NCBI RefSeq assembly: GCF_000380565.1
Contig: NZ_AQYJ01000028.1
Span: 372,001 to 436,000, forward strand
Reading direction: 5' to 3'
Source of the DNA: Microbulbifer variabilis ATCC 700307
GTDB lineage: Bacteria; Pseudomonadota; Gammaproteobacteria; Pseudomonadales; Cellvibrionaceae
Length of the DNA: 64,000 nucleotides
Shown here: piece by piece, positions 1 to 9,406 of the stretch
Layout of the letters: every line of letters starts with the position of its first letter
Numbering within the stretch: the first letter of the stretch is position 1
Notes under the pieces: generated by a model
The model's input: only the letters and a program-made list of their open reading frames with translations
Told to the model about the DNA's origin: nothing
The model's database searches: none
Made by a program: the position numbers and the translations under genes

Positions 1-697
1 CGCTGCGCATAGTGGTAAATCGCAGCATCGCCTCAGCCTGCTCGCGGACACCGAGCCCTTGTGAATTTGGCACAAAGCGCTGGCAGATTTCACTGATGAG
101 CTGTTGCAGGGCTTGTAGTTGTTTAGTGTAAAACAGGTATTCGAAGTGGCCGAAGCGCACGTGGCTCTCGGCCACTCGGATCAGCATGGCGCCATTTTCA
201 ATCTGTTCACGGGTTACCGGTTCGTCGCTGCCAACAATACATAGTGCACGGGTGGATCGAATACCCAGGCCGCTTAAGGCCTCACCGGCGAGGTACTCGC
301 GAATAGTGGAGCGCAATACCGCGCGGCCATCGCCAAAACGGGAGTAGGGGGTTTTGCCGGCACCTTTAAGGTGCAGCTCCCAACACCGTCCGGCATTTTC
401 GATTTCTCCCAGCAGCAATGCGCGGCCGTCACCCAGGTCCGGGTTGTAGACCCCAAACTGATGACCTGTGTACTTCATGGCAAAGGGGCGGCTGCCATGA
501 AATAGTTTGGCGCCACAGCCCAGTTGCGCCCATGCGGCATTTTCTATCTCAGATGCATCGATACCGAGTAGCTGCATGACTTTTGGATTGGTGTCGATCA
601 ACTGGGGGTGATCGAAGGGGGTGGGATCTATTCGCGTGCCGAAGGCGTCGCCCAGATCTGCATAGTGGTGGCTGAGGGTAACTTCGCTGAGCTTCAT
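1..697 (-). CDS. selO: Protein adenylyltransferase SelO, partial (C-terminal part lies outside the window)
   Basis: The first 232 codons are present and the gene runs off the left edge. SelO (YdiU/UPF0061) is a pseudokinase-fold enzyme that transfers AMP from ATP to protein hydroxyl groups and is linked to redox stress. The family signature is visible at about residues 75-100: YTGHQFGVYNPDLGDGRA followed by LLLGE. After it come the LHLKGAGKTPYSR.GDGRAVLRS and REYLAGEAL segments that form the nucleotide pocket. The ATG at 697 gives an N-terminus (MKLSEVTLSHHYADLGD) that fits the family. It lies 73 bases downstream of ppx on the same strand, so co-transcription is possible but not shown. Confidence 0.93.
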   Translation of the reverse strand, partial: MKLSEVTLSHHYADLGDAFGTRIDPTPFDHPQLIDTNPKVMQLLGIDASEIENAAWAQLGCGAKLFHGSRPFAMKYTGHQFGVYNPDLGDGRALLLGEIENAGRCWELHLKGAGKTPYSRFGDGRAVLRSTIREYLAGEALSGLGIRSTRALCIVGSDEPVTREQIENGAMLIRVAESHVRFGHFEYLFYTKQLQALQQLISEICQRFVPNSQGLGVREQAEAMLRFTTMRS

Positions 698-770
698 AGA
701 TTCTGGGCTTAGGATAAAAATTGATATTAACGGGCATGTTACCGGTATCGATAACTATTCACAGTGGTGT

Positions 771-2243
771 CTATACCGCAAGTAGGCGCAATGGGCGTGT
801 CTGTGATTGCCAATGCTGTTCTTCCTGGTAGAGCAGCTCCTCAATAGCCGGGCTGCTATCCAGCCACTCACGTTCAATTTGCAAGCGGTAGGCATCTCCC
901 TGGTCGGCCAGGTTGATTCCTTGCAATGTGCGTTCGGTGCGATCGCGGTGAATGATACAGCCCAGGCGCAGACACAGAAGCAGGTCGGGGCTGGGGTGGA
1001 AGCCGTAGTGTTCTTTGGGGTGCTTTATTCGTCCGCGCTGGTTGCGCACGAGATAGGACAAGTGCTCCTGTTCACCCTTGGAAAACCCGGCCAGATCAGC
1101 GTGTTTGATCATAAAAGCGCCGAGCTTGCGAAAGCTGCTGTGCGTCAGGGCCAAACCAACTTCATGGAGTTGTATGGCCCAGCGCAATCGCTGGCGTCCT
1201 TCCGGCGGATATCCGGGACGCAGTTGCTGTAATAGCTTAAGGGCAGTATCACTTACGCGGCGAGCCTGGTTGGCATCTATCTGCCAGCGCTGCATTACCC
1301 AGGCCACTGTATCCGCGCGCCTGTCCCCTCCATGCAGGCGGCCAGCCAGGTCGTGCACTATGCCTTCGCGTATTGCGTAAGGTGAGACTTCCATGCGCTG
1401 GATATCCAGCTCGCAAAAAATAGCGTGCAAAATTGCCAGGCCCGCAGCGAATACAGGGCGGCGCTCCTCATCGAGATAGGGCAAATTCAAATCGGCGATA
1501 TGCTCGGCTTGGGCCACCTCTTGCGCCAGGCGATCAATATCCTCGCGCCTGATATCCTCTACTTCGCCACCGTTCAGTACTCGAGATACCGCCTTGATGG
1601 TACCTGAGCAGCCTACTACTTCAGCTTCGGTGGCCATGTGCTGGAGTTCCTGAAGCTCCGCACGTGCAGCGCGCTGAGCGTGCTTGAAATGATTGATGGT
1701 CTGCCTGCTAATAATGCCATCGGCGAAGTAGCGCTTGCTGTAGGAAACACAGCCCATGTACAGGCTTTGCAATTGCTCTGGGGACTCACTACCGCGCACC
1801 AGTTCGGTGGAGCCGCCACCGATGTCGATTATGCAGCGTAGCCGGGGTGGACCGTCAGCGGCGGCCATTACACCTGAGTAAATCAGGCGAGCCTCTTCAA
1901 TGCCGCTGATGATTTCCACTGGCACCCCCAGGATGGATTCCGCCTCTTCGAGAAAACCGTCTGCGTTGGCCGCTGCAGCGCGCAGGGTGTTGGTGCCTAC
2001 CACACGAATATGATCGGTCGGTAGTTTATCCAGTACGGGTTGGAAACGGTTGAGAGCTGCCAATGCACGTTCCGACACCGCTGGATCCAGATTGCGTTCG
2101 GCATCCAGTCCCTCAGCCAGGCGCACCATGGCACGGTCTGTATGCAGGCGCACCATGCGCTGACCGCGAAATTCCGCCAATAACAGGTGGAAACTGTTAG
2201 AACCCAGGTCGAGCGCTGCGTAGCGTTCACTTGGTGATTGCAT
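771..2243 (-). CDS. ppx: Exopolyphosphatase (Ppx/GppA family)
   Basis: About 490 residues, the size of full-length Ppx/GppA. The ASKHA-type phosphate-binding motif DLGSNSFHLLLAE lies near the N-terminus and the second nucleotide motif IIDIGGGSTEL near residue 140. An HD-like C-terminal region follows (HEVGLALTHSSFRKLGAF). Ppx removes terminal phosphate from polyphosphate; GppA hydrolyses pppGpp, and sequence alone does not fully separate them. The divergent polyphosphate kinase gene argues for Ppx. The start at 2243 is preferred over 2249 because CCAGG then lies six bases upstream; with 2249 it would abut the codon. Confidence 0.88.
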   Translation of the reverse strand: MQSPSERYAALDLGSNSFHLLLAEFRGQRMVRLHTDRAMVRLAEGLDAERNLDPAVSERALAALNRFQPVLDKLPTDHIRVVGTNTLRAAAANADGFLEEAESILGVPVEIISGIEEARLIYSGVMAAADGPPRLRCIIDIGGGSTELVRGSESPEQLQSLYMGCVSYSKRYFADGIISRQTINHFKHAQRAARAELQELQHMATEAEVVGCSGTIKAVSRVLNGGEVEDIRREDIDRLAQEVAQAEHIADLNLPYLDEERRPVFAAGLAILHAIFCELDIQRMEVSPYAIREGIVHDLAGRLHGGDRRADTVAWVMQRWQIDANQARRVSDTALKLLQQLRPGYPPEGRQRLRWAIQLHEVGLALTHSSFRKLGAFMIKHADLAGFSKGEQEHLSYLVRNQRGRIKHPKEHYGFHPSPDLLLCLRLGCIIHRDRTERTLQGINLADQGDAYRLQIEREWLDSSPAIEELLYQEEQHWQSQTRPLRLLAV

Positions 2244-2504
2244 CGACATCCTGGCACCCGCGTTAATTGAGACGGCAAACTGCTCTACTATTAACTGTAT
2301 AACCCTGTGCCCACTTAGATTGTTTCAATCTGGCGGGAATACGCCCCTGAAATTGGCGAAAAGCGTGTAAATCCTCTTTTCTGCAGTAGTGCCTCGTTTC
2401 CGCTTATTACTGCGCCTTCTTAATTGACTGCTTGGGACACGCTCACTCCAAGCCCTCTGGGATGGGGAAATTCATTTGCGGCTGAGATGTTTGGCAGATT
2501 GTCG

Positions 2505-4550
2505 ATGTTTAACGATACGCCCCTATACCCCAAAGAGTTGAGTTGGCTGTCGTTTAATGAGCGGGTGTTGCAGGAAGTGGAAGATGAAACAGTACCCGTT
2601 ATTGAGAGGGTGCGCTTCCTGGGGATCTTCTCCAATAACCTCGATGAATTCTTCCGGGTTCGTGTAGCGGATGTACGTCGCCTCGCGGCCTTTGCCGTTG
2701 GTGAACAACAGAAGAGGCATTTTGCCAAACTATTGGGGCAGATTAATGAGCGAGTGTTACGTCTTCAGCGGCGCTATGCACGTGCTTACGCCAAAGTACT
2801 GGCTGATCTCGATAAACATAACATCCATGTGGTTAGGGAGAATAAGCTCAGCGAGCGCCAGCGTAAGTTTGTAGAGGATTACTTTCATCGCGAAGTGTTG
2901 CCTGAGCTGGAGCCTTTCTTTATTGATGACCGCGATACTATGCCGCTACTTAATGAGGCGAGTATTTATTTTGCGATTTTCCTCCGCCTAAAAGATGGCA
3001 GTCGGCGCTATGCCGCTATGGAAATTCCCACTAATACTCTATCTCGCTTTGTAGTGATTCCACCCCGTGAAGGTAAGCGGGAAAAGGTTTATATCGTTCT
3101 GGACAATATTATACGGGCCTGTTTGGTAGAGGTGTTTCGCCAAGTGTTGCCCATTCGCTCGGCGCAGGCATTCATGTTCAAGATCAGTCGCGATGCCGAG
3201 CTGGAGCTGGGCGAGCAAATCACCCAGAATCTTGTAGATCGTATAGAAAAATCACTCAAGAGACGTAAACGTGCTGATCCAGTGCGCCTTGCCTATGATG
3301 CAGAAATGCCCAAAGTGCTCCTTAATTTGGTGAAAAAAAAATTAAAGATGGGGCGTTACGATACTTATACACCAGGTGGCCGCTACCACAATTCCAAAGA
3401 CCTGATGAAATTTCCAGCGGACTCTGGGCGTTATACCTACAAGCCGTTGGTGCCACTGCCTACGCTGCCGAGTGATGGGGGTGCTTTTGCACAAATTCGC
3501 AGTGCAGACCGACTTTATTATTACCCTTATCATGATTTTCGTGTAATCACCAATTTGCTGGCCTCTGCAGCTATAGATTCCCAGGTGCGGGAAATTCGTA
3601 TCAATTTATATCGGGTTGCAAAAAACTCACGGGTGGTTGCTGCTTTGATAAATGCAGTGCGCAATAATAAAAAGGTGATTGCAGTAGTTGAGTTGCGTGC
3701 GAGATTCGATGAGCTAGCCAATATCCATTGGTCCAAGGAGTTATCCGATGCGGGAGTGGAGGTAATTTATGGCGTTCCCGGATTAAAAGTTCATTGCAAA
3801 TTAATCTCTATTGTTCGGCGGGAAGAGGGCAAGGATAAATTCTACAGTCATCTGGGAACAGGTAATTTTAATGAGAGTACCGCGCGAATTTATTGTGATT
3901 TTAGTTTGTTAACTAATAACCAGGATCTGGGCCTGGATGTTTACAATGTCTTCGAATTTATCCAGCGTACTCGACGTCGCCCGGTATTCCAGCATATCGC
4001 GGTTTCCCCACTGACCAACCGCGCAGCCCTGCTGGGGGCAATAGATCGGGAAATCGAAGCTGCACAAAGAGGTGATCAGGCCGAGTTGTTCATAAAATGC
4101 AATAACTTGGTGGATAGTCAGATGATAGAGCGGCTTTATAGTGCAAGTGCTGCTGGTGTGCAGGTTAGAATTATTGTGCGGAGTATGTGTTCGTTAGTAT
4201 GTGAAACTGCGGGACTCTCCAACAATATCCAGGTTATCAGTTTGGTGGATAAGTTCTTGGAGCATGCGCGTGTCTATATATTCCACAACGGTGGTGAGGA
4301 GATTATGTGGCTGTCCTCGGCAGATTTGATGACCCGTAACCTGGATCATCGAGTGGAAGTTACTTTTCCCCTGACCAATAGTAAGCATCGTGAGACTGTA
4401 CGGAAAATACTGGAGCTGCAATGGAGTGACAATCAAAAGGCCCGGGTTATGGATGCAAAGCAAAGTAATACCAGAATTGCCAATAGTGATCGTAAGGGGT
4501 GTCGTTCTCAAGATGCTATTTATCGCTACCTTAAAAAGCGCCCACAGTAA
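2505..4550 (+). CDS. ppk1: Polyphosphate kinase 1
   Basis: About 681 residues. Ppk1 reversibly makes polyphosphate from ATP through phosphohistidine. The N-terminus (PLYPKELSWLSFNERVLQEV, then RFLGIFSNNLDEFFRVRV) is the family signature. GLKVHCKL near residue 430 carries the autophosphorylated His, and LEHARVYIFHNGGEE carries the second conserved His. The start at 2505 puts 'ELSW' at the same distance from the N-terminus as in the E. coli enzyme; an in-frame ATG at 2487 is the alternative. It is divergent from ppx across about 260 bases, so the two enzymes of polyphosphate turnover share a control region. The end is 11 bases from the convergent next gene, with no clear terminator between. Confidence 0.96.
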   Translation: MFNDTPLYPKELSWLSFNERVLQEVEDETVPVIERVRFLGIFSNNLDEFFRVRVADVRRLAAFAVGEQQKRHFAKLLGQINERVLRLQRRYARAYAKVLADLDKHNIHVVRENKLSERQRKFVEDYFHREVLPELEPFFIDDRDTMPLLNEASIYFAIFLRLKDGSRRYAAMEIPTNTLSRFVVIPPREGKREKVYIVLDNIIRACLVEVFRQVLPIRSAQAFMFKISRDAELELGEQITQNLVDRIEKSLKRRKRADPVRLAYDAEMPKVLLNLVKKKLKMGRYDTYTPGGRYHNSKDLMKFPADSGRYTYKPLVPLPTLPSDGGAFAQIRSADRLYYYPYHDFRVITNLLASAAIDSQVREIRINLYRVAKNSRVVAALINAVRNNKKVIAVVELRARFDELANIHWSKELSDAGVEVIYGVPGLKVHCKLISIVRREEGKDKFYSHLGTGNFNESTARIYCDFSLLTNNQDLGLDVYNVFEFIQRTRRRPVFQHIAVSPLTNRAALLGAIDREIEAAQRGDQAELFIKCNNLVDSQMIERLYSASAAGVQVRIIVRSMCSLVCETAGLSNNIQVISLVDKFLEHARVYIFHNGGEEIMWLSSADLMTRNLDHRVEVTFPLTNSKHRETVRKILELQWSDNQKARVMDAKQSNTRIANSDRKGCRSQDAIYRYLKKRPQ

Positions 4551-4561
4551 TCAGCACTCAC

Positions 4562-5062
4562 CTAGTCTCGGCTGAATCCTACCAGCTTCCCACGGCTAAA
4601 AGAGAAGCGATAGCGCTGTCCGATCCGAAGCCATTCGTAACAAGGAGATTGAATAATCATCCTCGGGTATTGAGGTGTAACCACCCAGGTATTGAACTCA
4701 TTTCCCGGCCCGCGACCAATTAGCCAATAATAGTCTCCGCGCTTGCAGAAGGCGCTAGGAGCACAGCGTTCACTGCCCCATACATAGGCTTCCACATCAA
4801 ATTGCGCCGGAATACTGGTTTTCTCTTGGAATGGTTGGCGTTCATCGCCTGTAAAGGTGTAGAGCGCATCAAAAGCGATTGGGCGAAACCCCCTGGCTGG
4901 GGTGGCACAGCTGACCACTTGGGGTTTGCCTGTGATGCGAGCGTGGGGCGGTGGCGCTTTTTCTTTCCCGGCAATGGTCATTTCGCTGGGGAGATAACCG
5001 CAGCCCTTGGCAAATAATAAAGCCAGGGCCACTGGGGTTGTGGCCCATGCAAATATGCGCAC
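4562..5062 (-). CDS. Hypothetical secreted protein
   Basis: 166 residues with a GTG start at 5062, supported by AGGTGA a few bases upstream. The first about 20 residues (MRIFAWATTPVALALLFAKG) form a hydrophobic export signal followed by Cys-Gly; the lipobox would be AKGC, which is atypical, so lipidation is doubtful. The rest is soluble and rich in aromatics, with five Cys in all (for example CAPSAFCKRGDYYW) that suggest disulfides in the periplasm. I do not recognise a domain. It sits alone between ppk (convergent) and aceK (same strand, 56 bases upstream). Confidence 0.75.
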   Translation of the reverse strand: MRIFAWATTPVALALLFAKGCGYLPSEMTIAGKEKAPPPHARITGKPQVVSCATPARGFRPIAFDALYTFTGDERQPFQEKTSIPAQFDVEAYVWGSERCAPSAFCKRGDYYWLIGRGPGNEFNTWVVTPQYPRMIIQSPCYEWLRIGQRYRFSFSRGKLVGFSRD

Positions 5063-5118
5063 TTATCACCTGTTCTAATAGGAAATACCTCCTACCAATA
5101 TAGTCACAGATTGAGCAC

Positions 5119-6873
5119 TTACTTTTTCCTTGCGATAGCCGGTGCTCGACGGTGGAAGCGCCACTTGCGCCGGTAAGGGAAGGCGCTCTCCACATGTCCA
5201 GCGCGAATACGGTCCTGTAGTCGTCTCCAATAGCGGTAATCGTAAAGATCGCTGTGTTGCTTCTCAAAGGCTGCGCGAGCAACAGGGTTGCCAGAGAAAA
5301 ATAGGCGGAATTCCTCGGGGAAAACATCTGCCTCATCTACCGTATACCAGGGCTTATCCGCCAGCTCCTGCTCTGCGGTCTGTGCTTCGGGGATCTTGCG
5401 GAAATTGCACTCTGTCAGAGGGCAAAGCTCATCGTAGTCGTAGAAGACGACACGGCCATGACGGGTGACTCCAAAGTTCTTCAGTAGCATATCGCCAGGA
5501 AAAATATTGGCAGCGGCCAGCTGCTTGATTGCATTGCCGTATTCTTCCATAGCCTCTCTTGTTTCCTCTTCATTGGCATTTTGCAGATAGAGGTTAAGGG
5601 GCTCCATACGCCGCTCTACATAGAGATGCTTGATGATTACCCACTTGTCATCGATCAGCAGCTTGGAGGGAGCGAGTTTTTGTAGTTCTTCCAGTAATTC
5701 ATCACTAAAGCGGTTACGGTAGAAAATAAAATTGGTGTACTCCTGGGTGTCAGCCATACGCCCGACCCTGTCTGAGCGGGAAACAAACTTATACTTCTCC
5801 TTCACAATTTTCTCGGTGACAGTTTTGGGGCGATCAAAACGGTCCTTGATGACTTTGAATACCACCGGATAAGAGGGTAGCGTAAATACACTCATCACCA
5901 TGCCCTTGATGCCAGGAGCAATCACAAATTTGTCATTACTCACTTTCATATGGGCGAGAATATGGCGATAAAACTCCGTTTTGCCATGCTTGTGGAAGCC
6001 TATGGAGTTATACAGTTCCGATTTTTCCTTTAGAGGCATAATGGTAGAGAGAAAGCGCACGAAGCGGGAAGGAATCGGTGCATCCACCATAAAATAGGAG
6101 CGTGTGAAACTGAAGATAATGCTGGCGGAGTCATTGCTGTGCAGCAAGGTGTCTACAAAGATACTGCCTCGACCGTTGTTCAGACAGGGGAGGATCAGGG
6201 GGACTACCTCACCATGGAATATCATGCGCCCAACCAGATAGGCGGCCTTATTGCGGTAGAAAACTGACTCCAGCATATCCACGCGCAGCAATTTTTCATT
6301 TTCCAGGTCTGCAAGGGGGCGTCCACGTAGCGCCCTACAGATATTTTCAATATCCCGCTGCATATTTTCCCAGGGTGCAGAAAAGCTGAAATCCTTGAGG
6401 ATATCCTCAATCATGTTTTCCAGGCCGGCGCGCCCGCTATAGCTGATATAGATACTGTAATCCCGCAGCGGCTTGTCTTCCGGGGGGCGGGAAGGTTTAA
6501 CGAAAATATTGCTATCGTGGATATTGGCGTGTTTAAACTGGCTACAAAACACTGAGTTAAAGAATGTTTCCGCGATTTCGTAATTGCTATGGCTGGCGAT
6601 TAGTTGTGCGTAAGTTGCGCGTGCATCCCGCCATAGATCCAGTTGGCTGGTGTCTTTGCTAGTGACGGAGTGTACCAGCTTGAGCACCTGATTGACCTTG
6701 GTCTTGTATAGATCAATGCGCTCCTTATTGGCCTGGTGTGCGGCTTGCCAGGAGGCGGTCTCAAAGCGCGCCTTGGCGCCCAGGGTGATGTTCTGGTAGT
6801 CTGCAAAATACGCATCAAAACCATTCAGGATGGTCTTCGCGATGCGGCGGGCGGTCGGTGAGTGATTGGTCAT
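5119..6873 (-). CDS. aceK: Isocitrate dehydrogenase kinase/phosphatase
   Basis: 584 residues, the normal length for AceK. The enzyme phosphorylates isocitrate dehydrogenase to divert carbon into the glyoxylate shunt and also reverses this. Visible features are the N-terminal regulatory region (ILNGFDAYFADYQNITLGAKARFE), the ATP loop (APGIKGMVMSVFTLPSYPVVFKVIKDRF, residues about 315-345) and the catalytic stretch NIFPGDMLLKNFGVTRHGRVVFYDYDE. It is not next to aceA or aceB here, which is common in marine gammaproteobacteria. ATG at 6873 matches the expected family N-terminus. Confidence 0.97.
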   Translation of the reverse strand: MTNHSPTARRIAKTILNGFDAYFADYQNITLGAKARFETASWQAAHQANKERIDLYKTKVNQVLKLVHSVTSKDTSQLDLWRDARATYAQLIASHSNYEIAETFFNSVFCSQFKHANIHDSNIFVKPSRPPEDKPLRDYSIYISYSGRAGLENMIEDILKDFSFSAPWENMQRDIENICRALRGRPLADLENEKLLRVDMLESVFYRNKAAYLVGRMIFHGEVVPLILPCLNNGRGSIFVDTLLHSNDSASIIFSFTRSYFMVDAPIPSRFVRFLSTIMPLKEKSELYNSIGFHKHGKTEFYRHILAHMKVSNDKFVIAPGIKGMVMSVFTLPSYPVVFKVIKDRFDRPKTVTEKIVKEKYKFVSRSDRVGRMADTQEYTNFIFYRNRFSDELLEELQKLAPSKLLIDDKWVIIKHLYVERRMEPLNLYLQNANEEETREAMEEYGNAIKQLAAANIFPGDMLLKNFGVTRHGRVVFYDYDELCPLTECNFRKIPEAQTAEQELADKPWYTVDEADVFPEEFRLFFSGNPVARAAFEKQHSDLYDYRYWRRLQDRIRAGHVESAFPYRRKWRFHRRAPAIARKK

Positions 6874-7031
6874 GCACTAGACTTTTTTACTGAGTTTCAG
6901 GTTAAGCTTTTCCACCGCGGAGGCCATTCCCTATGGCATCGGGGATGGCCCGGGCAATATTGCTGTGGTGCTTGCCGGTCTCCCCGCGGCAAGGAATAAG
7001 CGGATAGTAGCACGGCACGCCGGAGTACCAA

Positions 7032-7640
7032 TTGAACGATTGGATCAGTAGTTTTGTCTTTTTCTTTGCTGTAATCGACCCGGTGGGTACCCTGCCGGTA
7101 TTCATTGCAGTGACTTCCCGCCATGCAGAGTGGCAAAAACGTAAAATCGCCTGGCTTTCTGTACTGGTGGCGGCTGGTATTCTGCTGTTCTTCCTGATCG
7201 CAGGTCAGTTTCTACTGGAGGCCATTGGGGTGCCTCTATCCGCATTCCAGGTTGCAGGTGGTGTAGTGCTATTTCTATTTGCCCTCACAATGATTTTTGG
7301 TGAGGGTAAGCCCGAGCGGGAAAAGGAAATCGTCAAAGAAGGGCATGAGACTGCCATATTTCCGCTGGCAGTGCCGTCCATTGCTTCGCCAGGGGCCATG
7401 CTTGCCGCAGTAGTGCTGACTGATAATCACCGCTTTGATTTACTTCACCAATTAAACACCGCATCGGCCATGCTGGCGGTACTCGCTGTAGTCATTGCAC
7501 TGTTACTGACTGCTAACTGGATTTATCGCTTTATTGGTGATGCTGGTGCCAGCATCGTCAGTCGGGTGATGGGCCTAATTCTCGCCTCTGTGGCCACCAC
7601 AAGTGTTTTGGTGGGCATCCAGCAATTCTTCTCTATTTAA
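7032..7640 (+). CDS. MarC family integral membrane protein
   Basis: 202 residues with about six hydrophobic segments, typical of the MarC/UPF0056 (YchE/YhgN) family. The N-terminal FFAVIDPVGTLPVF motif (residues about 11-24) and the later PLAVPSIASPGAML are diagnostic. The substrate is unknown; older links to multiple antibiotic resistance have not held. The start is a TTG at 7032, chosen because it gives the usual short N-terminus before the first membrane segment. It is divergent from aceK, about 158 bases away. Confidence 0.88.
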   Translation: MNDWISSFVFFFAVIDPVGTLPVFIAVTSRHAEWQKRKIAWLSVLVAAGILLFFLIAGQFLLEAIGVPLSAFQVAGGVVLFLFALTMIFGEGKPEREKEIVKEGHETAIFPLAVPSIASPGAMLAAVVLTDNHRFDLLHQLNTASAMLAVLAVVIALLLTANWIYRFIGDAGASIVSRVMGLILASVATTSVLVGIQQFFSI

Positions 7641-7657
7641 TCGGCATACACTTTCTG

Positions 7658-7692
7658 AGCACCCCCTGATAGCAGCATTGAGGGGTGCTTTG
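7658..7692 (+). terminator. Possible intrinsic terminator after the MarC gene
   Basis: AGCACCCC (7658-7665) pairs with GGGGTGCT (7682-7689) around a 16-base loop, followed by only a short T run. Placed 17 bases after the MarC stop codon. Weak tail, so moderate confidence. Confidence 0.45.
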
Positions 7693-7809
7693 GCGACCAC
7701 CGGTTTACTGATTGCCTCTCTGGACTGTATTTGTTGGCTGGGTTTGTCGGCTGTGGTTTTGGATGGATACTTTCAGGAGAGTGCTTTGAGTGGTTGAGGC
7801 TGCCAACTA

Positions 7810-8584
7810 ATGATAGCTGCAACTCTCCTGGTTTTTGGCGCTCTACCCTGGTATGTCTGTACTCTGGCCGCCGGTGGCGGGGCCATGTTGCTAGTACCAA
7901 TGGTAGGTTTTCTCCTGGGTCCTCACTTGGTTGCACCGACTGCCACAATTGGCAGCGTGATGCTGCTCCCTTCAGGACTTTGTTTTTTTGGTCCTATATC
8001 AACTGGAAGGTGGCCTGCTGGATCATGCCCGGTAGCATTCTGGGGGCCAAAATTGGGGCCTATATCTGTTCTCAGATGCACCCCCTGTGGCTTCAATTTT
8101 TGTTGGAGTCTTTCTAATGTCTACTGTTTTTCAATACCGTTTGGGCAAGACAAAGTATTCGTTTCCCATGCGCCTTCCTTACTTTTTTATACTGGGACTT
8201 GTTACTGCCTTTTTATCCGAAATCATCGGGGCTATCGGGCCAGTAAAAAATCCATTTTTTTTGAATTATGGTATTGATAAGGAAAATCTGCTTGCCACCA
8301 AAGCTTTGAACACTCTGGTGTTACAGGGAACAAAAATACTGACCTACCTAAGCTTTGAAGTTATTACCAAAGAGTTACTTACCTAGGGTATTGCTATAGG
8401 TATTGGGGGGGTCATAGGGGTTTACCCAGTAAAACGTCGAATATTGCGTATTAGCACACAGTGTTTTCACTACTATATGTTTGCCCTTATGTTCACCTGT
8501 GGTTTGGTGTTGTCATTGAAGGCACTGCCTCAACTGGTTCAGATAAAGCTAATAAACCAAGCAGAAGCGTATATAGATATTTAA
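7810..8584 (+). pseudogene. Broken TSUP (TauE/SafE) family membrane permease
   Basis: A continuous permease-like protein can only be read by changing frame. It starts MIAATLLVFGALPW with a Gly-rich loop (AAGGGAMLLVPMVGFLLGPH). It continues in another frame after the poly-T run near 7982 (FFWSYINWKVACWIMPGSIL). It moves to a third frame at the CCCCC run near 8081 (SIFVGVFLMSTVFQYRLG), meets an in-frame TAG at 8384-8386, and runs on as GIAIGIGGVIGVYPVKRRIL to the TAA at 8582. The TSUP family exports sulfite, sulfoacetate or related anions. Both frameshifts lie at homopolymers and could be sequencing errors, but the TAG is not explained that way. Confidence 0.75.
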
Positions 8585-9406
8585 GGATCTTTCTAGATTT
8601 GATATTAGTCGATAGCGAGAAGCTCTGACTGAGAAGGTATTCAATCTGTTCAGGTATTTGCACGATCAAACCCTGTAAAAGTATTGCCTTGGATTTCTTT
8701 TATCTTTGTATTCACGGTTCAGCCAATATTATTAAACATAGTGATTTCTTTAGGTCAATTGGATAAAGATTAATTAATGACCATCTACCAATACATACTT
8801 GTTATGTAATGTGTTTTTACCGGGGAGTTCAGTGGAGACATGAATGGTATGTTTGCAGGCTAAAATGGAGTTTTTGAGAGAGTAGGAGATAAGCTTGGTC
8901 AATTAATTCAAATAAGCTTCAATTTTATTGTTAGCCAGATTTGGTCTTCTCTATGTCGGCTTCTCTTCTTTGTCTGATGATCTCTAGGGCCGTGATTGAG
9001 TTTGGCCATTCGTGGGGTACATAAGACGCCATGCCGTTAGGTGATCCGCTTAATTTCCCTGTCACTTGTTGGAATCTAGACTCTCTTTAAGTCCAGATAT
9101 ATATAACTATTACTTTGGATGTCTCATCACCGTTAGGCCTTGAGTGTTTTCTGGCGGATGTTAAATGGTATTGGTCAGAACTCCGTCATCTTTTGCGGTT
9201 TCGAAGGTTGTATAGCTCTGGCATTCCATCGCAGTATTCGTGATGGGAGGAGTTAAAAGTGACAGTAGCTCAGCAGGGAGTGGCCAAAGATACTGAAGCC
9301 GGTTGCTGCCGGAACTGGAGATGACTCTCCGCGTGAGAGGCTGTGATTTACTGAGCCGGCCGAAGACATTATAAAAGCGGAATTGTATCGCCTACGTGCC
9401 AAGAGC
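8585..9406. other. Gene-poor stretch upstream of the diguanylate cyclase
   Basis: About 820 A+T-rich bases with no convincing gene. One small minus-strand reading frame at 8931-9032 (33 codons; MASYVPHEWPNSITALE then a helix-like IIRQRREADIEKT) looks protein-like and may be a gene remnant. It lacks a good ribosome-binding site and I cannot identify it. No transposon ends or tRNA seen. Confidence 0.5.

Noticed and set aside
807..1380. Plus-strand frames opposite ppx
   Set aside because: Antisense shadows of a well-supported gene with no protein-like features.
2295..2311. Possible Pho box (CTGTATAACCCTGTGCC) in the ppx-ppk intergenic region
   Set aside because: The two CTGT cores are 10 rather than 11 bases apart and the half-sites match poorly.
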